DNA of 64,000 nt. Origin: Limnohabitans kasalickyi (GTDB lineage Bacteria; Pseudomonadota; Gammaproteobacteria; Burkholderiales; Burkholderiaceae_C). The stretch spans positions 62,001 to 126,000 of the forward strand of contig OZ248415.1 in the NCBI GenBank assembly GCA_965234325.1, given 5' to 3'. Positions 32,159-40,094 of this stretch are shown piece after piece. Under the pieces are notes generated by a model. That model was not told the DNA's origin. It was given only the letters and a program-made list of their open reading frames with translations, and did not search any database. The position numbers were made by a program, and so were the translations under genes. Within the stretch, counting starts at the first letter, position 1. Every line of letters starts with the position of its first letter.

Positions 32159-32968
32159 ATGCGAAGCCTCGTCCGCCGTTCATTCCTTCAAGGCTGCAAG
32201 CGCCAAGCTTGCGCGCTCATGTTGAGCGTGTTGGGCGCGGCCAGCGCCTCGGCACAAATGGTGCAGCACTTTGCCCCGACGGGCGTGTTGCGTGCCGCGA
32301 TTAACTTAGGCAACCCTATCTTGGCCCAAAAAGACGCCACCACCGGCTTGCCCGTGGGCGTATCGGTTGATTTGGCCACGGGGCTGGCCGCCAAGTTGGG
32401 GGTGCCGTTGAAGTTGGTGGTGTTTGATGCCGCCGGCAAGTCGGTCGACGCGGTGAGTACCGAGCAAGCCGACATTGGATTCTTTGCCATCGATCCGTTG
32501 CGCGGTAACGCCATTGCCTTCACCCCGCCTTATGTGTTGATTGAGGGCAGTTATTTGGTCAAGCAAGACTCGCCGCTGACCCGCAATGAGGAGGTGGACC
32601 AAGCCAAGCACACCGTGGTGGTGGGCAAAGGCAGCGCTTACGACTTGTATTTGAGCCGCGAAATCAAACACGCCCAATTGCTGCGCAGCCCCACGTCACC
32701 CACCGTGGTCGACTTCTTTGTGGCCAACGGTGCCGATGTGGCGGCTGGCGTGAAGCAGCAGCTCCAAGCCGATGCCCAGCGCGTGCCAAATTTGCGTTTG
32801 TTGCCCGGCCGCTTCATGGTCATTTCGCAAGCCATGGGCCTGCCCAAAAGCCGTGGTGACGAGGCCGCCAAGTATTTGAGCCAGTATGTGGAAGAGATGA
32901 AAGCCAGTGGTTTTGTCTCCCAAGCGCTCAAGCGGCACCGCATTGAAGGTGCCGCCGTCGCGCCCTAG
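32159..32968 (+). CDS. Family 3 extracellular solute-binding protein
   Basis: A 269-residue protein with a signal peptide (RRSFLQGCKRQACALMLSVLGAASASAQ) and an SBP_bac_3 (amino-acid-binding) fold: APTGVLRAAINLGNPILAQ, GVSVDLATGLAAKLGVPLKLVVFDAAGKSVDAV, ADIGFFAIDPLRGNAIAFTPPYVLIEGSYLV, TVVVGKGSAYDLYLSR. No permease or ATPase gene is adjacent, so it is an orphan binding protein or acts as a sensor. The start at 32159 is chosen because it begins the signal peptide; the open frame upstream overlaps queE on the other strand. Confidence 0.85.
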   Translation: MRSLVRRSFLQGCKRQACALMLSVLGAASASAQMVQHFAPTGVLRAAINLGNPILAQKDATTGLPVGVSVDLATGLAAKLGVPLKLVVFDAAGKSVDAVSTEQADIGFFAIDPLRGNAIAFTPPYVLIEGSYLVKQDSPLTRNEEVDQAKHTVVVGKGSAYDLYLSREIKHAQLLRSPTSPTVVDFFVANGADVAAGVKQQLQADAQRVPNLRLLPGRFMVISQAMGLPKSRGDEAAKYLSQYVEEMKASGFVSQALKRHRIEGAAVAP

Positions 32969-32985
32969 CTAGCAGTTGGCCGTCC

Positions 32986-33957
32986 TTATTCAGCCACGAT
33001 GCCTTTGAGCTGAATCACGCGGCCCCAACGGGGGTAGTCCTTGGCCACGATGGCCCCCAATTCATCGGGCGTCGATGCGCTGGCATCTAAGCCCGCTTTG
33101 CCCAAAATTTCTTTGATTTGCGGCTGCTGCAAGATGCTGGTGAACTCAGCATTGAGTTTGTTCACCGTGGCGGCTGGTGTTTTGGTGGGCACGAAAAAGG
33201 CGTACCAGAGGTCCACATCAATGGCTTTGTAGCCCAGCTCTTGAAAGGTGGGCACATCGGCCGCCACAGGGTGGCGCTTGGTACTGCCTACGGCCAGTGC
33301 GTTGAGCTTGCCCGACTTCACAAAACCTTGGGCGACGTGCACGGGCAAAAAGCCCACCATCAACTCTCCCGCCAACAGGTCTTGCGTGTAACCGGCGGTG
33401 CCACGGTAGGGCACATGCAACATGAACGTCTTGGTCTCTATCTTGAACAACTCCATGGCCATGTGGTGGGGGGTGCCCACACCGGGAGAGCCAAACGACA
33501 CATAGCCGGGCCTGGCTTGCGACGTGGTGACCAAGTCTTTCAGCGACTTGATGCCGGTCTTGGGGTTGGCCACCATCATCAAGGTGCCGTAGGCTGACAT
33601 CGACACGGGGGCGAAGTCTTTGGTCGGGTTGAACGACGCGTTTTTGTAGAGCTGCGAGGCGATCAACATGGTGTTGGCACCCATCAAAATGGTGTTGCCG
33701 TCTGGTGCGGCCTTGGCCACAAAGTCCGCGCCAATGTTGCCGCTGGCGCCGGGCATGTTTTGCACCACCACCGTTTGCCCCATCTTTTCAGCCAACTGCG
33801 CTTGCACGGTTCGGGCAATGGTGTCCATCCCGGTCCCCGGCGTGAAGGGCACGATGATTTTGATGGGGGCCGTGTTCGGTTGAGCGAATGCGCTGCAGGC
33901 CAGTACAAGGCTGGTGCAGCAAAGGGCTAAGTGGCGGCGTAAGGTCATGCGGTTCAT
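32986..33957 (-). CDS. Bug-family tripartite tricarboxylate transporter binding protein
   Basis: A 323-residue secreted protein of the Bug/TctC family: signal peptide to about CSAFAQ, then IKIIVPFTPGTGMDTIARTVQAQLAEKMGQTVVVQNMPGASGNIGADFVAKAAPDGNTILMG, the family's first-lobe signature, and TPHHMAMELFK, VPYRGTAGYTQDLLAGE. It binds small carboxylates or aromatic acids. AAGGA lies eight bases before the ATG at 33957. It is the last gene of a unit with an FAD monooxygenase and an FAH-family protein, which hints that its ligand is the pathway substrate. Confidence 0.92.
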   Translation of the reverse strand: MNRMTLRRHLALCCTSLVLACSAFAQPNTAPIKIIVPFTPGTGMDTIARTVQAQLAEKMGQTVVVQNMPGASGNIGADFVAKAAPDGNTILMGANTMLIASQLYKNASFNPTKDFAPVSMSAYGTLMMVANPKTGIKSLKDLVTTSQARPGYVSFGSPGVGTPHHMAMELFKIETKTFMLHVPYRGTAGYTQDLLAGELMVGFLPVHVAQGFVKSGKLNALAVGSTKRHPVAADVPTFQELGYKAIDVDLWYAFFVPTKTPAATVNKLNAEFTSILQQPQIKEILGKAGLDASASTPDELGAIVAKDYPRWGRVIQLKGIVAE

Positions 33958-33968
33958 CGGGTGGTCCT

Positions 33969-34263
33969 TCATTGCGCTCTGGCTGGAATTTTGAACAAGG
34001 CTTCGGCGTTGCTTGGGTAGAACTTTTCCTTGGTGGCAGGGTTCATGTCCATGCCGTCCAAGGTGTGCAGTTCGTCCATGGCGTTTTGCTAAGGATAGTC
34101 CATCGCATAAAGCACGCGGTCTTCGCCGATCACGTCATGCGTGAAAGCAATGGATTTGTGCCAGCATGATGTGTTTCGCGCGTTCGCTGGGACAAAACGC
34201 CTCTTCGGTGGCCATGCGCAAATAAGGCGCTTTGCCGAGGCGTTGGGCGTTCGGCAGGGTCAT
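33969..34263 (-). pseudogene. Amidohydrolase gene remnant with large internal deletion
   Basis: Starting three bases after the FAH gene stop, an ATG (34263) opens MTLPNAQRLGKAPYLRMATEE..., the usual start of an amidohydrolase 2 (decarboxylase-type metal-dependent) protein. The frame ends after about 42 codons. The next segment then reads VIGEDRVLYAMDYP-stop-QNAMDELHTLDGM... to NAEALFKIPARAQ-stop, the usual C-terminus of the same family. Some 200 or more middle codons are missing, and the conserved Tyr after DYP has become TAG. Both ends of one gene are therefore still visible around a deletion. It formerly would have acted between the FAH protein and the Bug binding protein. Confidence 0.8.
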
Positions 34264-34266
34264 GGG

Positions 34267-35052
34267 TTAAACAATCTTGACGCTCAAATTAGGAAGGCCG
34301 TCGATGTGCATTTCAATCACATCGCCGCGCACGACGGGACCCACGTTTTCTGGCGTGCCCGAGTAAATGATGTCGCCAGGGAACAGTTCAAACGCTTCGG
34401 AGAGTTGGACAATTTGTTCGGCCACGGACCAGATCATTTGGCTGAGGTCGGCTTTTTGTTTCACTTGACCGTTGACCTTGAGCCAAATGTCGCCTTTCGC
34501 AAAGTGGCCGGTTTGTGCGACTTTGTGCACTGCACCAATGGGGGCGGATTGGTCAAAGCTTTTGCCAATTTCCCAAGGCTTCTTTTGGTCGCCCATGCCC
34601 CGTTGCAGGTCGCGGCGCGTCATGTCTAGCCCGAGGGTGTAGCCGTAGACCAGATCGAGGGCTTTGTCCATGGTGATGTTGCGCCCACCCTTGCCAAGCA
34701 CGGCCACCAACTCGGCTTCGTAGTGGTAGTTTTTGGTCAGCGTGGGGTAGGCGTGATTGGCCACGGTACCGGCGGGCACGTATTGAATGGCGTCCGTGGG
34801 TTTTTGGAAAAAGAACGGGGGTTCGCGTGTGGGGTCCGAGCCCATTTCGCGCGCATGCGCCGCATAGTTGCGGCCGATGCAGTAGATGCGGCGGATGGGA
34901 AACATCTCGTCCGATCCCACGATAGGAATGTAAGTGGCAGGCACTGTGAACGGCGTTTTGGGTGCGCCGGATGCGAAGCCGGGTGTGGCACAGCCCACCA
35001 AAGCACCGGTGGTGACCAAGGCAGAGTTTTGGAAAAAGTGACGACGGTCCAT
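34267..35052 (-). CDS. Fumarylacetoacetate hydrolase-family protein with export-type N-terminus
   Basis: A 261-residue FAH-fold protein: IYCIGRNYAAHAREMG, PPFFFQKPTDAIQ, YHYEAELVAVLGKGGRNITMDKALDLVYGYTLGLDMTRRDLQ with the metal-binding E-x-E-like residues, and IYSGTPENVGPV. These enzymes cleave or hydrate acylpyruvates at the end of aromatic ring degradation. Unusually it begins MDRRHFFQNSALVTTGALVGCATPGFASG, a Tat-like twin-arginine leader with a possible lipobox, implying export although family members are usually cytosolic. It is followed by the amidohydrolase remnant and preceded by the FAD monooxygenase gene in the same direction. Confidence 0.87.
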   Translation of the reverse strand: MDRRHFFQNSALVTTGALVGCATPGFASGAPKTPFTVPATYIPIVGSDEMFPIRRIYCIGRNYAAHAREMGSDPTREPPFFFQKPTDAIQYVPAGTVANHAYPTLTKNYHYEAELVAVLGKGGRNITMDKALDLVYGYTLGLDMTRRDLQRGMGDQKKPWEIGKSFDQSAPIGAVHKVAQTGHFAKGDIWLKVNGQVKQKADLSQMIWSVAEQIVQLSEAFELFPGDIIYSGTPENVGPVVRGDVIEMHIDGLPNLSVKIV

Positions 35053-35074
35053 GAGCTTGTCTCCTTGAAAGAAT

Positions 35075-36301
35075 TTATGACTTGGCGGCGAAGCCCGCCA
35101 CTTGCTTGTAGTTGTCCGAGATTTGACGCAGCGCAGCTTGGCTGATCAAATTGTCGATGTGGCCAAAGGGTTGGCCACCGCTGAGTGCATCTGCCTTCAT
35201 GATGATGGCGTCTGGCGGTACGGTGCGGTTGGTCTGCACAATTTTGGCAGTGGTGGGCAAGCGAAGGTCTTGGTACTGCTGCAGGGCGGCCACAACATCG
35301 GTGTTTTTGCTCAGCAGGTCGGCCAGGGTGCGCGCGTCGATCAAGCTTTGTGCCGATCCGTTGGAGCCGCGTGGGTACATGGGGTGGGCAGCGTCGCCCA
35401 TCAAGGTGATGCGTCCAAAGCTCCACTGAGGCAGGGCGTCTTTGTCCACCATGGGGTACTCAAACACGCGTTCGGATGACAAGATCAAGTTGGGCACATC
35501 GAGCCACGGAAATTTCCAATCTTTGAAAATGTCCACGCAGTCGTTGGCGTTGCCGGGTTTGTTCCAGTCGTTCATTTTGGTGCCGGGGCGTTCGATCTCG
35601 GCCATCCAATTGATGAGTTGGTTGCCTTGGCCATCCACGTTGTCCACGATGGGGTAGATCACCATTTTGCCGGTGTCGATGGAGCCCACACGCATGTAGC
35701 TTTTGCCCGTCAAGATGGGTTTGTGCACGGTCACGCCACGCCAAGTGTTGATGCCTGCAAAGCACACCTGGTCGTCGGGGAAAAACTGTTTGCGCACGCC
35801 GGAGTTCACGCCGTCGCAAGCCACCGCGACATCGGCTTGCACTTGGCGTGTGCCACCTGAAGCCAACTCAAACGTGATGGTGGCGTACTGCTCGTTTTGG
35901 TCCACGCGAATGCAGCGGTGGCCGGTGTGCACACGGTCGGCACCCAAGCGTTTGACGGTTTCGTCAAACAAAATGCGGTGCAATTTGCCGCGGTGAATGC
36001 CCAGCTCAGGCGTGGCGTAACCATCGTGGCGGCCGCGCAACTCTTTGTAAATGTATTGGCCGTAGCGGTTGTAAAACACGCTCTCCAAGTTTTCGATGGC
36101 CACCGCTTCAAGTTGCGGCAGCACGCCCAAGGCGGCCAGCTCTTTGGTGCCGTGAGGCAGCAAGGTGATGCCGACACCCATTTCTTTGACTTCGGGCACG
36201 CTTTCGTAGATATCGCATGCGATTCCGCGCTCATGCAGGCCCATGGCAAAGGCTAAACCTGCAATGCCGCCGCCAATGATCGCTACGTTGATGTCTGTCA
36301 T
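35075..36301 (-). CDS. FAD-dependent aromatic monooxygenase
   Basis: A 408-residue class A flavoprotein hydroxylase: FAD-binding VAIIGGGIAGLAFAMGLHERG, DG motif VACDGVNSGVR, and GD motif RITLMGDAAHPMYPRGSNGSAQSLIDARTLADLL. It would insert oxygen into an aromatic acid using NAD(P)H. The context (FAH-family protein, amidohydrolase remnant, Bug protein) points to a ring-degradation operon; the exact substrate is not clear. It diverges from a MarR gene over 96 bases. Confidence 0.9.
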   Translation of the reverse strand: MTDINVAIIGGGIAGLAFAMGLHERGIACDIYESVPEVKEMGVGITLLPHGTKELAALGVLPQLEAVAIENLESVFYNRYGQYIYKELRGRHDGYATPELGIHRGKLHRILFDETVKRLGADRVHTGHRCIRVDQNEQYATITFELASGGTRQVQADVAVACDGVNSGVRKQFFPDDQVCFAGINTWRGVTVHKPILTGKSYMRVGSIDTGKMVIYPIVDNVDGQGNQLINWMAEIERPGTKMNDWNKPGNANDCVDIFKDWKFPWLDVPNLILSSERVFEYPMVDKDALPQWSFGRITLMGDAAHPMYPRGSNGSAQSLIDARTLADLLSKNTDVVAALQQYQDLRLPTTAKIVQTNRTVPPDAIIMKADALSGGQPFGHIDNLISQAALRQISDNYKQVAGFAAKS

Positions 36302-36330
36302 CGTTTATCCCGATTCATCGGGGTGTTTTG

Positions 36331-36348
36331 GTTTGTTAGCATGCAAAC
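36331..36348. promoter_or_regulatory. Candidate MarR operator between the monooxygenase and marR genes
   Basis: GTTTGTTAGCATGCAAAC is an imperfect palindrome around TTAGCATGCAAA. It lies 30 bases before the monooxygenase start, in the region shared with the divergent MarR gene. Confidence 0.45.
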
Positions 36349-36397
36349 GATTATTGTTGGCAGTCACGCTTGTGCGTATCCATAGAAACCCGAATTT

Positions 36398-36865
36398 ATG
36401 ACCCTGTCTTACATGTACCAACGCCCTGGTTTTTTGCTCAGGCGCTCTCACCAAATTTCTGCCGCCGTGTTTGAAAACGTCTGTGCAGGTGTGGGTCTGA
36501 CGCAAGCGCAATACGGCGCTTTGATGGTGCTGGCCAGCGAGCCCGGTATTGACCAAAGTCGATTGGCTCGCGCCTTGGCGTTTGACAAAGTGACGGTGTT
36601 GCGGGTGTTGCGCGGCTTAGAAGATCGGGGTTTGGTGTCGCGTGAGGTGTCGGCCAGCAGCCGTCGGCAAATGGCCGTTCAGCTGACCGCGGAGGGCAAG
36701 CGTTTGCTTAAAAAGGCCGAGGCACCCGTGCATGAGGCGTATGAGCAATTGATGGCCCCCCTCGATGAGGCGCAGCGTCAACAGCTGGTGAGTTTGCTGC
36801 AGACCTTGACGGACAATTTGGGTGAACAAGCGCGGGCCGCTTTTGTACCTTTGCAACATGGCTGA
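36398..36865 (+). CDS. MarR-family transcriptional regulator
   Basis: A 155-residue protein with full MarR layout: N-terminal dimer helix (PGFLLRRSHQISAAVFENVC), GLTQAQYGALMVLASEPGIDQSRLARALAFDKVTVLRVLRGLEDRGLVSREVSASSRRQMAVQLTAEGKRLLKKA (winged HTH with the DRR/SSRRQ wing), and a C-terminal helix. It is the likely repressor of the divergent aromatic monooxygenase operon, released by an aromatic ligand. Its last eight bases overlap the start of the next gene. Confidence 0.9.
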   Translation: MTLSYMYQRPGFLLRRSHQISAAVFENVCAGVGLTQAQYGALMVLASEPGIDQSRLARALAFDKVTVLRVLRGLEDRGLVSREVSASSRRQMAVQLTAEGKRLLKKAEAPVHEAYEQLMAPLDEAQRQQLVSLLQTLTDNLGEQARAAFVPLQHG

Positions 36866-37514
36866 TCTGCCCATTCTTTATTCGTTTCGGCGTTGCCCTT
36901 ACGCCATGCGCGCACGCTTGGCCTTGCGTGTCAGCGGTGTGGCTTATGAACACCGCGAAGTGGCGCTGAAAGCCAAGCCTGCGCCGATGTTGGCGGCCTC
37001 GCCTAAAGGCACGGTGCCGGTGCTGTGCTTGCCCTCGGGTGAGGTGTTGGATGAAAGCGTGGACATCATGCATTGGGCCTTGCAGCACAACGACCCGAAG
37101 GGTTGGCTGCCCAGTTCGCCCGAAGCGCAGGCCTTGGTAGACGGGAGTATTGCGCTGAACGATGGGGAATTCAAAGTCCATCTGGATCGCTACAAATACC
37201 CACAAAGATTTGGCTTAGAGAATGGATTGCAGCATCGCGCGCTGGGTGCCAAGGTGTTGATGCAGTGGGCGTTGATGCTGGAAGTAAACCATCAAACCCA
37301 TTCTCAAGTGCAAGCCTATTTGGCGGGCCCGCAGTGGGGACTGCTCGACGCTTGCGTGGCCCCCTTTGTGCGTCAGTTTGCGCGCACCGACCGCCAGTGG
37401 TTTGACGCGCAGCCATGGACTCTGTTGTCGCAATGGCTCACAGCATTTGAAAATTCAGAGGCGTTTGTTGATGTGATGGCCAAGCACGCGTTGTGGGCGG
37501 CGCCAGAAGCCTGA
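36858..37514 (+). CDS. Glutathione S-transferase family protein
   Basis: A 218-residue protein with a thioredoxin-fold N-terminal domain containing the CPYAMRARLAL motif (Cys in FRRCPYAM), the cis-Pro loop GTVPVLCLPSGEVLDESVDIMHW, and an all-helical C-terminal domain. The CPYA active site is of the glutaredoxin-2/omega type rather than Ser/Tyr GSTs, suggesting thiol transferase activity. The start at 36858 overlaps the MarR stop by eight bases, so the two are coupled. The longer frame from 36822 lies wholly in the regulator gene. Confidence 0.88.
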   Translation: MADLPILYSFRRCPYAMRARLALRVSGVAYEHREVALKAKPAPMLAASPKGTVPVLCLPSGEVLDESVDIMHWALQHNDPKGWLPSSPEAQALVDGSIALNDGEFKVHLDRYKYPQRFGLENGLQHRALGAKVLMQWALMLEVNHQTHSQVQAYLAGPQWGLLDACVAPFVRQFARTDRQWFDAQPWTLLSQWLTAFENSEAFVDVMAKHALWAAPEA

Positions 37515-37546
37515 AGCCTTGGTATGTTGCAATCGCATGGGCGCGC

Positions 37547-38413
37547 TTAGGCGGCAGACTTTAAAAAGTCCGTCACCAACGCCCATTGCCCCGGCACATT
37601 CAAAGCAGGCGCATGGCCGCAGCCTGCAATTTCCACCGTTTTCAGCAAGCCTTTGGCGCCCGGGCCGCGCGTGTGCATGGCTTGCAGCGTATCGGTTGAA
37701 ATCAAGTCGGAGTTGGTACCGCGCATCACCATCACGGGAATGTCGAGCGTGTCGTAGTCGGCCCACATGGGGTATTCGGGCACTTCACGAAAAAACTGCT
37801 GGGTAATGCTCGGGTCGTAATGGGGCGTCACGCGGCCATCGGGCAAACGTCGTGTTGAAGTTTCCGCCAAATGCGTCCACTGGGCATCGGTGTGAAAGCC
37901 GAACGGGGCATAGGCTTGGCGAAAGAAGGCTTCGAGTTCGGGCACGGTGTCAAACGCGGGGGGCTGGCCCGCGTAGGCTTTGATGCGATCTACAGCAGCG
38001 GCTGAAATTTCTGGCGCAATGTCGTTGAGTAGCAGGCTGCGAATGCGGCCCTTGAAGGCGGGCAACTCAAGGCCTGCCGCACACACCAAGCCCAAAGCGC
38101 CGCCCATGGAAGTGCCAATCCAGTGGGCTTGATGGATGTTCAACCCGTCCATCAACGCCAAGGCCGTGCGTGCATAGGTGGCAAAGCTGTAATCAGCTTG
38201 AGGGGCTCGGCTCCACTGACTCAAACCACGGCCAATGGTGTCGGGGCAGATCACGCGGTATTGACTGCAGAGTTGTTCAGCCAAGGCATCAAAGTCGCGG
38301 CCCGTGCGGGCCAAGCCGTGCCACGCGATGACCGCAGGCAGCGACGGGTCGCCCCATGCGGTGAAGTGCAGGTTGAAGCCGTGGCATTGCAAATAGTGAG
38401 AGCTGAATTTCAT
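37547..38413 (-). CDS. Alpha/beta-fold hydrolase
   Basis: A 288-residue hydrolase: HG oxyanion motif AWHGLARTGRDF, nucleophile GTSMGG (Ser about 102), and His in IAGCGHAPALNVPGQW near the end. The acid is probably the Asp in MRGTNSDLIS. The substrate is unknown; the sequence resembles the carboxylesterase/lactonase-like branch. It starts 26 bases from the divergent pseudouridine synthase. Confidence 0.86.
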   Translation of the reverse strand: MKFSSHYLQCHGFNLHFTAWGDPSLPAVIAWHGLARTGRDFDALAEQLCSQYRVICPDTIGRGLSQWSRAPQADYSFATYARTALALMDGLNIHQAHWIGTSMGGALGLVCAAGLELPAFKGRIRSLLLNDIAPEISAAAVDRIKAYAGQPPAFDTVPELEAFFRQAYAPFGFHTDAQWTHLAETSTRRLPDGRVTPHYDPSITQQFFREVPEYPMWADYDTLDIPVMVMRGTNSDLISTDTLQAMHTRGPGAKGLLKTVEIAGCGHAPALNVPGQWALVTDFLKSAA

Positions 38414-38438
38414 GGTGGCTTCAGTTTACGATTGCGCC

Positions 38439-39194
38439 ATGCAACTCCAAGAAATTTTGTACTCCCAAGGCTTTGGTACGCGCCGTATTTGCGCGGGTTT
38501 GATTCAGCAAGGCCATGTGCAGGTCGACTTGGGCGAGGGCCTGGTGGATTGCGACAACCACCTCGAAGACGTGGCCGTCAAAGCTGGCCTGATGTATTCG
38601 GTGCAAGGCGTGCTGTGGCCGTACCACGAGAAGGCCTATGTGCTGCTGCACAAGCCCGCCGGTTACGAGTGCTCGCATAAACCTTCGGCGTGGCCTAGCC
38701 TTTACACCTTGCTGCCGGCCGCGCTGCGTCAAAGGCCGCAAAAAAGTGCGGTGCAAGGCGTGCAAGCGGTGGGGCGCTTGGACCAAGACACCACCGGCAT
38801 GCTGGTGTTGACCGACGACGGCCCCTTGATTCATCGCATGAGTTCGCCGCGTCACCATGTGCCCAAGGTGTACGAAGTGACCACCGACGACCCGCTGGAC
38901 GCCAAGCAGGTGCAGCGTTTGCTCGACGGTGTGGTGCTGGACGATTCACCCAAACCCGTCAAAGCCGCCGCTTGCGAAGCAGTGGCCGACCATCACATGC
39001 GCCTGACGCTGACCGAGGGCAAGTACCACCAAGTCAAACGCATGCTGGCAGCGGTGGGCAATAAGGTGGTGGGGCTGCATCGCTCGCAAATTGGCGCCAT
39101 GCCTTTGCCGGCTGAGTTGGCGCCGGGTAAGTGGCGCTGGATTTCTGAGGATGAGTTGAAGCTGTTGGCCACCAACAGTTTGACGGCTGCCTGA
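38439..39194 (+). CDS. 16S rRNA pseudouridine synthase, RsuA family
   Basis: A 251-residue RNA-modifying enzyme. An S4-like RNA-binding region comes first (ILYSQGFGTRRICAGLIQQGHVQVDLGEGLVDC), then the catalytic domain: LLHKPAGYECSHK, the catalytic Asp in VGRLDQDTTGMLVLTDDG, TEGKYHQVKRMLAAVGNKVVGLHR. This matches RsuA (pseudouridine 516 of 16S rRNA) more than the RluB/E/F group, though the distinction is not certain from motifs. ATG 38439 is preferred to 38412, which overlaps the hydrolase start. Confidence 0.9.
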   Translation: MQLQEILYSQGFGTRRICAGLIQQGHVQVDLGEGLVDCDNHLEDVAVKAGLMYSVQGVLWPYHEKAYVLLHKPAGYECSHKPSAWPSLYTLLPAALRQRPQKSAVQGVQAVGRLDQDTTGMLVLTDDGPLIHRMSSPRHHVPKVYEVTTDDPLDAKQVQRLLDGVVLDDSPKPVKAAACEAVADHHMRLTLTEGKYHQVKRMLAAVGNKVVGLHRSQIGAMPLPAELAPGKWRWISEDELKLLATNSLTAA

Positions 39195-39202
39195 GTCGGC
39201 CT

Positions 39203-40012
39203 TTAAGGCTTGTCGCTTAAAAATTCGGTGATCAACGCCAGCGTTTGCGCCGGTTGATCGCGGTGCGGCGAATGCCCGCAGGCGGGAATGGCGTGGCGTT
39301 GAATCTCTGAATTGGGTGCAATTTCTTCAATTTGCGCCAAGCTGCCGTAGGCGTCGTTCACGCCTTGCAAGGCCAACACGGGGCAGGAGATGGCTTGGCA
39401 TTCAGCGCGAATGTCAAAGTTTTGAAAACCGGGCGACAGCCACACGTCGTTCCATTGCCAAAACGCCGTGTCCACATGGGCATGAAATTTGGCCAAGCGT
39501 TCGCGCAAGCGGCCACCCTGAGGCGTGCTGTCTAAAAAAGCCGCACGCGCGGCTTGAATGGCTTGGATGGACACCGCCTCCACCTTCACATGCGGTGCCA
39601 TGACGATGCACGCGCTCAAGGTGTGGCGTGCCGCGTGCAGCAACGCGATGGTGCCGCCGTCGGAGTGTCCCAGCAAGACGGGCGCTTGGATGTGCAATGC
39701 TGCCAACAGTTCAGGTAGCACGCCCCAAGCTTCGTGGTGCATGTAATCGGGGGGCAAGGCGTTGGCCCCACGTACATCGGCGATGTCCTGCGACTGGCCG
39801 TAGCCCCGCCTTGAAAACACCACGCCTGCGCGGCCTGTGGCGTGGCAGACCTGTTCGGGCCAAAAGCCGTCGCGACTGCGCCACATGGCGACCGAGCCCA
39901 AGCCTTCGTGCAAAAACACCAAGGTCGCGCGCAACGTTTGGCCCTCGGCAGGGGGAAGGGCGGGGATGTGCACCACTTCGAGGCGTGAATCTTTGAGCTG
40001 CATCGAATTCAT
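39203..40012 (-). CDS. Alpha/beta-fold hydrolase
   Basis: A 269-residue hydrolase with FLHEGLGSVAMWR (oxyanion), nucleophile GHSDGG (Ser about 117), acid in LQGVNDAYGSLAQIEE, and His in IPACGHSPHRDQP. The GHSDGG elbow and HEGLGS motif resemble the 2-succinyl-6-hydroxy-cyclohexadiene carboxylate synthase-like/PcaD-like group, but the substrate is unknown. It is convergent with the pseudouridine synthase, eight bases apart. Confidence 0.87.
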   Translation of the reverse strand: MNSMQLKDSRLEVVHIPALPPAEGQTLRATLVFLHEGLGSVAMWRSRDGFWPEQVCHATGRAGVVFSRRGYGQSQDIADVRGANALPPDYMHHEAWGVLPELLAALHIQAPVLLGHSDGGTIALLHAARHTLSACIVMAPHVKVEAVSIQAIQAARAAFLDSTPQGGRLRERLAKFHAHVDTAFWQWNDVWLSPGFQNFDIRAECQAISCPVLALQGVNDAYGSLAQIEEIAPNSEIQRHAIPACGHSPHRDQPAQTLALITEFLSDKP

Positions 40013-40094
40013 CGCGCCATCGTAAGGCGTCGCGCACGAGGGACAAAGACGCGCTCGTTACACTTGGGACACGTTTTTCAAAGGTGTTTACCCC

